The notes under the pieces were generated by a model. That model saw only the letters and a program-made list of their open reading frames with translations, was not told where the DNA came from and did no database searches. This document shows, one piece after another, positions 58,748 through 64,000 of a stretch of 64,000 bases of DNA; positions within the stretch are counted from its first letter, which is position 1, and each line of letters begins with the position of its first letter. Source of the stretch: CAWJMF01 sp963843945 (GTDB lineage: Bacteria > Vulcanimicrobiota > Vulcanimicrobiia > Vulcanimicrobiales > Vulcanimicrobiaceae); contig CAWJMF010000006.1 in assembly GCA_963843945.1 (NCBI GenBank), positions 248,001 through 312,000 on the forward strand, read 5' to 3'. Both the position numbers and the translations under genes were made by a program.

Positions 58748-60690
58748 CAGCGTTTCGCTTTGCGCGTGACGCCTAGGGCTTCGAGCGCCTCGTCGATCGT
58801 GCCGACCGGCTCGATCTCGAGCGGTCCGAAGGCGCGCTCCACTTCGCGTTCGTTCTCCTTGGGAATGAGCACGAGCCGCATGCCGGCTTGACGCGCCGCA
58901 TAGACCTTCTCGATGATGCCGCCCACCGGCCGCACTTTGCCCGAGATCGAAAGCTCGCCCGTGATCGCGACGTCTTGCGGCAGACGCGTCCGGGTCAGCG
59001 CGGAATAGAGCGCCAGGAAGATCGCCAGTCCGGCCGACGGCCCATCGATGTTTCCGCCGCCGACGACGTTGACGTGCAGGTCGTGGTCGAGCGGATCGAT
59101 GCCGATGAGCGAACGCACGTTGCTGCTCGCGTTGAAGACGCTGTCGCGCGCCATGGTTCCCGCGGTCTCGTTGAAACGGATCGAGCCCTTACGCGGCGCA
59201 GGCGCCGGAAAGGCCACCGCTTCGACTTCGATGAGGCTGCCGACGTGGTGCGAGACGCCCAGACCAAAAGTCTTGCCGATCTCTCGCGCTTTGCGCGCGC
59301 GGACTGGCGTATGCGGAACGAGGCGCCCCGACTGCACGACCAGCCGAACGTCGGCTTCGGTGATCGTCACGGCCGGCGGCTTCGCGGTTGCCGCGCTTTT
59401 CTTATCGCGCTCGCGATAGAGCGCGTGCCCGTGAGCGTCGGCAACGATCTGCACCGCCTTGCGGCCCTCCATCGTGTAGGAAGCTATCGTTTGCGCAACT
59501 CGCCGCTCAAGTTTTGCACCCAGACGCTTTGCCGCGCCGGTGACGATTTCCCCGACTTGGGCTTCGGTGAGCGGCTCGAAATAGACTTCCGCGCAGCGCG
59601 AGCGAATCGCGGCATCGATCTCGCTGGGGTCACGCGTCGTCGCACCGATCAGGACGAAGTCCGCCGGCGCGCCTTCGTCGAAAAGTTTCTTAATGTAAGC
59701 GGGGACGCTCGGATCTCCCGGATCGTAGTACGAGGACTCGAACATGAAGCGCTTGTCCTCGAGTACCTTCAGCAGCTTGGCTTGCAAGAGCGGATCCATC
59801 TCGCCGATCTCGTCGATAAAGAGCACGCCGCCGTGCGCCTTGGTCACGAGGCCGAGCTTCGGTTCGGGAATGCCGCCCTCGGCAAATTCGCGGCGGCTCC
59901 CCTGGTAAATCGGATCGTGCACGCTGCCCAGCAACGGATTCGTCGTTTCGCGCGGATCCCAGCGCAACGTCGAGCCGCTCGCCTCGACGAAGGGCGCGTC
60001 GGCCGCAAACGGCGTGTAGCCCCGGCGCTTCGCCTCCTCGAGCGCGAGCCGCGCGACGGTCGTCTTGCCGACGCCGGGCGGTCCGTAGAGCAAGACGTGC
60101 TGCGGGAAGGGCGACGAGATCTTCGCCAGCAGCGAAGCGATCGCGGAACGCTGGCCCACGACTTCGGCCAGCGAAGCGGGGCGCAGCAGTTGCAGTGCCG
60201 AGGCCGCCAGCTTGCGCCGGTCGAGCTCGACCAGCTCCTCGAGCTTGCGCTGCGTGACCGGCGTTTCGGGGCCGCCGTCCTCGCGGAGCGCCTCGAGTTT
60301 GAGGTCCTTGAGGTATTCCTGATGGCGCTCGGCCATCTTGAGGTTGACCTTCGATTCGATTTTGTCTTCGACCGAACGATGGGCGACGAGATCGGCGAGT
60401 CCGTCTTCGATCTCGGCGATCGCTTCGCGGAACTTTCCCGGAACGGGCAGCCGGTCGAGCGTCGGGTCTTCGAAGACGAGGCGCTGCAGCGCCAGAATGC
60501 GCTCGGGCAGTTGACTCGAGCGCATTAGTTTTAGCGCATTGAGTTTACCGGCGCGCAGGACGAGCTTCTCCGGCCCGAGCGTGCCGGAGAGGATGTCGTA
60601 GAGCGCCGCAACGTAGCGCCGCATTCCATCGTCGCCGCCGTACTTGCGGCGGATGCGGGCGACGTAGGCTTGATCCGCCCCCTGCGCCAC
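58747..60690 (-). CDS. Lon-family ATP-dependent protease (LonC / spore_lon_C-like)
   Basis: A 647-residue protease. A helical N-terminal region (1-170) replaces the usual Lon N-domain. The AAA+ module has Walker A YGPPGVGKT (202-210), Walker B VLFIDEIGEMD (289-299) and ATTRDPSEID. The protease domain has the catalytic Ser552 in DGPSAG and Lys595 in GGIIEK. This matches the short Lon proteins grouped as LonC or spore_lon_C rather than classic LonA. It lies between rplI (5-nt gap) and dnaB (1-nt overlap). Confidence 0.9.
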   Translation of the reverse strand: MAQGADQAYVARIRRKYGGDDGMRRYVAALYDILSGTLGPEKLVLRAGKLNALKLMRSSQLPERILALQRLVFEDPTLDRLPVPGKFREAIAEIEDGLADLVAHRSVEDKIESKVNLKMAERHQEYLKDLKLEALREDGGPETPVTQRKLEELVELDRRKLAASALQLLRPASLAEVVGQRSAIASLLAKISSPFPQHVLLYGPPGVGKTTVARLALEEAKRRGYTPFAADAPFVEASGSTLRWDPRETTNPLLGSVHDPIYQGSRREFAEGGIPEPKLGLVTKAHGGVLFIDEIGEMDPLLQAKLLKVLEDKRFMFESSYYDPGDPSVPAYIKKLFDEGAPADFVLIGATTRDPSEIDAAIRSRCAEVYFEPLTEAQVGEIVTGAAKRLGAKLERRVAQTIASYTMEGRKAVQIVADAHGHALYRERDKKSAATAKPPAVTITEADVRLVVQSGRLVPHTPVRARKAREIGKTFGLGVSHHVGSLIEVEAVAFPAPAPRKGSIRFNETAGTMARDSVFNASSNVRSLIGIDPLDHDLHVNVVGGGNIDGPSAGLAIFLALYSALTRTRLPQDVAITGELSISGKVRPVGGIIEKVYAARQAGMRLVLIPKENEREVERAFGPLEIEPVGTIDEALEALGVTRKAKR

Positions 60691-60695
60691 TCGAC

Positions 60696-61148
60696 TCAGT
60701 TCGTCGCGGCGACGACTTTAACGGTGGTCTTCGCGACGAGGTTCTTGCCGAGACGGACTTCGACGGGATAGCTGCCCAGCGACTTGATGTTGTCGGGCAC
60801 GACGATCTTGTGGCGGTCGAGCTCCACGCCGAGCTCCTTCGAAATCGCCTCGGCGACGTTGGCATTGGTCACGGCACCGAAGAGCTTCCCGTTGCCGCCG
60901 CTCTTCGCCGGGACGGTGACGGTCAGGCCTTCGAGCTGTTTTGCCAAAGCCTCGGCGTTGGCCAGCGCTTCCGCGTCGCGACGCGACTTGGCGCGCCGCT
61001 GCTGTTCGAGCAGTGCCAGCGCACCCGAAGACGCCTCGGCGGCGAGTCCTTTCGGTAAAAGAAAATTCCGAGCGTAGCCGTCGGCGACTTCGACGACGTT
61101 TCCGATGGTGCCGAGCGACTTGACGTCGTTGAGGAGAATGATCTTCAT
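60696..61148 (-). CDS. rplI: 50S ribosomal protein L9
   Basis: A 150-residue protein with the standard L9 start MKIILLNDVKSLG, then GYARNFLLPKG, the long connecting helix (about 45-78) and the C-terminal domain ending VEVRLGKNLVA. It binds 23S rRNA domain V. It lies 4 nt after rpsR on the same strand, the usual pairing, and precedes the Lon gene. Confidence 0.97.
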   Translation of the reverse strand: MKIILLNDVKSLGTIGNVVEVADGYARNFLLPKGLAAEASSGALALLEQQRRAKSRRDAEALANAEALAKQLEGLTVTVPAKSGGNGKLFGAVTNANVAEAISKELGVELDRHKIVVPDNIKSLGSYPVEVRLGKNLVAKTTVKVVAATN

Positions 61149-61152
61149 GCTC

Positions 61153-61407
61153 TTACTCGGAGACGAAGGGGAGAAACGCGATGATGCGGGCGCGTTTGAC
61201 GGCGACCGTCAGCAGGCGCTGATGCTTGGCACAGTTTCCGGAAATCCGCCGGGGAAGAATCTTGCCGCGCTCGGAGATGTACTTGCGCAACCGGGTGACG
61301 TCTTTGTAGTTGATGTCGGTAATCTTTTCGGCGCAGAAGGTGCAGACCTTACGCTTGGGGCGACGCTCTTTTTTCGCGGCCGCCCGCTTTTTGGAATTGC
61401 TAGCCAT
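61153..61407 (-). CDS. rpsR: 30S ribosomal protein S18
   Basis: An 84-residue protein with a basic N-terminal extension and the S18 core CTFCAEKITDINYKD, LRKYISERGKILPRRISGNC and AKHQRLL. It retains the CxxC and later Cys pattern seen in zinc-type S18 proteins. The ATG at 61407 gives MASNSKK. The expected rpsF and ssb do not precede it; a different gene on the plus strand does, so the operon starts here. Confidence 0.95.
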   Translation of the reverse strand: MASNSKKRAAAKKERRPKRKVCTFCAEKITDINYKDVTRLRKYISERGKILPRRISGNCAKHQRLLTVAVKRARIIAFLPFVSE

Positions 61408-61631
61408 CGATCTCTTTCCGTCCTCCAGAAGGAGGAGCATGTAGGTGGAAGCGGCGAGGTGGCGCCGGATCGTCGCCCCTCACCCTACACACGTGGCGCA
61501 TGCCACGAACCCGTCGAACGCTACCGTTGAGGCCACGGGTGGGACCTCCACAACCCGGCAATTGTACCGCGAAAGGCGAGCGAGAGCAACCGTCTCGCGG
61601 GAGGAGAGGAGCGGCGGCGAATCCTTCCGGC

Positions 61632-61814
61632 GTGGACGGGAAGGTGCCGCGCAAGCGCGGCGGACCGCGCGGTTGCTATAACAAGAACGGCTCGCCGAAG
61701 AGCGCCTTCGCCACGAAAAAGCTGGCCGAAGGCGCGATTCCGCGGACCAGCGTGGGGCTGCGCCCTTACGCCTGTGCCGCACACGGTTGGCACCTCGGCC
61801 ATGGCAAGCGCTGA
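61632..61814 (+). CDS. Small basic protein, zinc-finger-like
   Basis: A frame of about 60 residues with a basic, Arg/Lys/Gly-rich start (PRKRGGPRGCYNKN), a helix-like FATKKLAEGAI and a C-terminal RPYACAAHGWHLGH. The ending resembles small proteins finishing in YxCPxCGGWHLG, commonly seen in actinobacteria and related phyla. The GTG start at 61632 is uncertain (61644 is another). It is divergent from rpsR and upstream of glnA. The function is unknown. Confidence 0.5.
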   Translation: MDGKVPRKRGGPRGCYNKNGSPKSAFATKKLAEGAIPRTSVGLRPYACAAHGWHLGHGKR

Positions 61815-61966
61815 GCGGCGGGAGGCTCCTGCCGCCGGCGGTCAGCGGCGGGGTCCGAATTTCCTTGTCACCGAAGGCCGCAAGAATCGGCAGCCGTACG
61901 CCGCACCGACCGAGTAAGACGCTGACCCCCACCCTGCCGTTCCGTCAAGGAGTGTAAGCACACACG

Positions 61967-63399
61967 ATGCCCACCGAACTGCGCGACTTCCTCATGCTCC
62001 CCTACGGCGAGCTCGAAGAGCTCAACCTGAAGGCCAAAAAGCAGCGCCAAGATCGCGTGCCGATGGACAAGCTGCAGGAAGAGCGTCTCAAGTACCTCGC
62101 GGACGAAAAGAAGATCAAAGCCGTGACGCTCATGTTCAGCGACCTCGAGGGCCGGCTGCACATGCTCGACTACGACAAGAAGTTCTTGTTGAAGTCGTAC
62201 GACAACCTGACGTTCGACGGCTCGTCGATTCGCGGTTTCACGGCGCAACGCGAAAGCGACTTGCGACTCGCCGTCGACTGGAGCGCTTTCTTCTACGCGC
62301 CCGGCGACATCTTCGGATCGGGAAAAGTCCTCGTCTTCGGAGACGTCTTGAGCCGCGACGGAAGCCCGTACCCGGCCGACATCCGCGGGAATCTTAAGAA
62401 GCTCTCGGACGACGCCTTCAAAAAAGACGGCTACACCCTCAACGCCGCAAACGAGATCGAGGGCTTCGTCTTCGCGGGCATCGACGCCGAACGCCGCTAC
62501 CCCGAGACCGGCAAGTTCGAATACGTCAACACCGGCGGCTACTACTACTCGCTGCCCGGCGATCCGCTGCGCCTCTTCATCGACTCGGTCGCCGAGGTGC
62601 AGCGCGCCATGGGCTTCCAAAACGAGAAGGACCACCCCGAAGTCGCTCCCTCGCAGTTCGAAATCAACTACAGCTACGGCGAGGTCGTGGCGGCAGCCGA
62701 CCAAATCCAGCTCTACAAGCTGATTTGCCGGCAAGTCGCGACGAAGCTCGGGATGACGGCAAGCTTCCTTCCCAAACCCGTCGTCGGCGTCAACGGCAAC
62801 GGCATGCACACCAACGTCTCGGTCAGCAAGGACGGCAAGAATCTCTTCTGGGACGCGAACGGCGAAGAGCATCTCAGCACCTTCGGCTGGCAGTTCATCG
62901 ACCGGATCCTGACTCGCGGCCAACGACACGTGCTTGCTGCTGAACTCGAGCGTCAACGCCTACCGCCGTCTCGATCCGCACTTCGAAGCGCCCAATCAGA
63001 TCAAGGCGTCGGCGATCGATCGCGGCTCCATGATCCGCGTGCCGTTCGGCAACGAGCGCAGCGCGCGCGTCGAGGTGCGCTCGGTCGCGCCCGGACGCGA
63101 ATCCGTACATGGTCATGCAGTCGGTCTTCCAAACCGGGCTCTACGGGTCGATCAGCGACGAGAAGAACCTGCGTCAGGCGGAGCACTACCTCCCCGACAA
63201 CATCTACGATGCGCTGACCAACTTCCGCGCCTCAAGCTGGATCACGCACCTGCTAGGCGACGACGTCAAGGGCCGCTACGCCGATCTCAAGCAGGCCAGC
63301 GCGGACCGCTGTCCGCGCCTGCTCGGCACGATCGTCAAGTCGCAAGAAGTCCAGTATCACCACGAAGTCTACAACCAGTATCTCTGGAACATTTTCTAA
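61967..63399 (+). CDS. glnA: Glutamine synthetase, reading frame interrupted twice
   Basis: A type I-like glutamine synthetase of about 476 residues, ATP-dependent ammonium assimilation. The N-terminal beta-Grasp domain contains LTFDGSSIRGF; the catalytic domain has NEIEGFVFAG, EVAPSQFEINY and NGNGMHTNVSVS. After DRIL the frame shifts near 62915-62921 to encode NDTCLLLNSSVNAYRRLDPH, then VPFGNERSARVEVRSVAP, and shifts again near 63090 to end NPYMVMQSV. Each break looks like one extra G in a GC run, and the three parts join perfectly. This may be sequence error rather than decay. Confidence 0.88.
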
Positions 63400-63423
63400 G
63401 CGGACGGACCGGCTCGCACTCCC

Positions 63424-63447
63424 GAGGACGGCCCGTCGGCCGTCCTC
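63424..63447. terminator. Hairpin between convergent glnA and the DUF2807 gene
   Basis: A perfect 10-bp stem, GAGGACGGCC pairing with GGCCGTCCTC around CGTC, lies 25 bp after the glnA stop. No T-run follows on either strand, so it is a structural barrier or a factor-dependent terminator rather than a classic intrinsic one. Confidence 0.5.
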
Positions 63448-63470
63448 TCGGTGCCGTAACCCTCCCTGAG

Positions 63471-64000
63471 CTACGGCGCGGCTTTGATCGAGCCGACGCC
63501 CGCGATCGACTGCGCGACGTGGGCCGGCTTCCCGTAGTAGGTGACCGAGCCGACGCCGCTGACGTCGGCCGCAATCGAATCGCTCGCCCAGACTTTCGCG
63601 CTACCCGTTCCCGCAATCGAGATCTTCACGCGCCGCGCTTTGAGGGCGATCGCGTCGAGATTCGCAGCGCCGGCGAGATCGGCCGAGAGAGCGTCGACCG
63701 TACCGGCGACTTTCGCTTTGCCCGCGCCGGAGATCGTCAGGCTGAAGGCCGGCCCGTGAAGGTTCTTCACGCCGGCGGTTATCGCGCCGCCGACCTCGAG
63801 CGCGGCGAGGGACGCAACGTCGACCGTGACGAGCGTTCGACTCGAGCTCCAATTGAACGTGGCTTGCTGCTCTTCGATGTGCAGCGTACGCCCGCGCACT
63901 TCGGTCGTGATCTTTCCAACCAGGTCGGGCGGACCTTCGACGACGACGCTGGTCGCCGGGGCACCGGCGTCGATCGCCAGCTCGTACGCACCCCCGGCGT
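63471..64000 (-). CDS. DUF2807 (GIN-domain) beta-helix protein, 5' end outside window
   Basis: The C-terminal 177 residues of an exported-type protein with the putative auto-transporter adhesin head GIN repeat (DUF2807): strands such as LEVGGAITAGVKNL, SLTISGAGKAKVAG and ISIAGTGSAKVWAS, ending VTYYGKPAHVAQSIAGVGS. These form a right-handed beta-helix of unknown function found on cell surfaces. The start is beyond position 64000. It is convergent with glnA. Confidence 0.85.
   Translation of the reverse strand, partial: AGGAYELAIDAGAPATSVVVEGPPDLVGKITTEVRGRTLHIEEQQATFNWSSSRTLVTVDVASLAALEVGGAITAGVKNLHGPAFSLTISGAGKAKVAGTVDALSADLAGAANLDAIALKARRVKISIAGTGSAKVWASDSIAADVSGVGSVTYYGKPAHVAQSIAGVGSIKAAP

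Noticed and set aside
1..64000. CRISPR arrays, insertion sequences, transposases, rRNA genes
   Set aside because: No regularly spaced repeats, no transposase-like proteins and no rRNA sequence were seen on either strand.

Overview
The window is gene-dense, high-GC bacterial chromosome with many GTG and TTG starts, short intergenic gaps and frequent 1-4 nt start/stop overlaps. It carries core genes (rpsR, rplI, a Lon-family protease, dnaB, glnA, a tRNA-Thr) next to many oxidoreductases. No ribosomal RNA or CRISPR array is present. The gene content would suit a soil-type bacterium of the Terrabacteria side, for example Candidatus Eremiobacterota, but that placement is only an inference from gene style.

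Region by region. 1-9.6 kb: two divergent oxidoreductases, an M28 peptidase and a minus-strand run (CoA ligase, SDR, DUF1272, SRPBCC, retropepsin-PDZ protease, VOC protein), with a MarR regulator beyond it. 9.7-15.6 kb: a membrane protein whose promoter overlaps a palindrome, a stand-alone 5'-3' exonuclease, two orphan secreted proteins, a decayed alcohol dehydrogenase and a TetR/SDR/VOC group. 15.6-23.3 kb: an apparent genomic island. A 43-bp exact copy of the 3' part of tRNA-Thr(CGT) lies at 15641-15683 and the intact tRNA at 23210-23285. Between them are two large signal-transduction NTPases with related cores but different heads (cyclase and XRE helix-turn-helix), facing each other across a three-gene cassette (XRE, NTF2-like, DUF6130). 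No integrase is visible.

23.3-29 kb: an ndh-SDR-PP2C phosphatase operon and a TPP-dependent pyruvate oxidase-like enzyme. 29-40.3 kb: a sugar-acid oxidation locus: TIM-barrel isomerase, enolase-superfamily dehydratase, SMP-30 lactonase, then six overlapping genes (internally duplicated membrane protein, gluconate-dehydrogenase-type subunit 3, GMC flavoprotein, MarR regulator, six-hairpin glycosidase, ClC channel). A 12-bp motif is shared by the promoter regions of this locus. 40.4-53.3 kb: OsmC, a tripartite-like efflux system (HlyD adaptor, ABC ATPase, ABC-2 permease), a propeller-phosphoesterase, DUF190/CrcB fluoride genes, an M48-RDD protein and a propeller/acid phosphatase/membrane protein operon.

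53.5-64 kb: a J-domain/TPR membrane protein, gamma carbonic anhydrase homologue, then rpsR-rplI-lon-dnaB on the minus strand, with dnaB split by a 176-residue mini-intein, and glnA with two apparent one-base insertions. The leading candidates for something undescribed are the tRNA-bounded NTPase island and the duplicated histidine-bearing membrane protein coupled to the gluconate-dehydrogenase-like flavoprotein.
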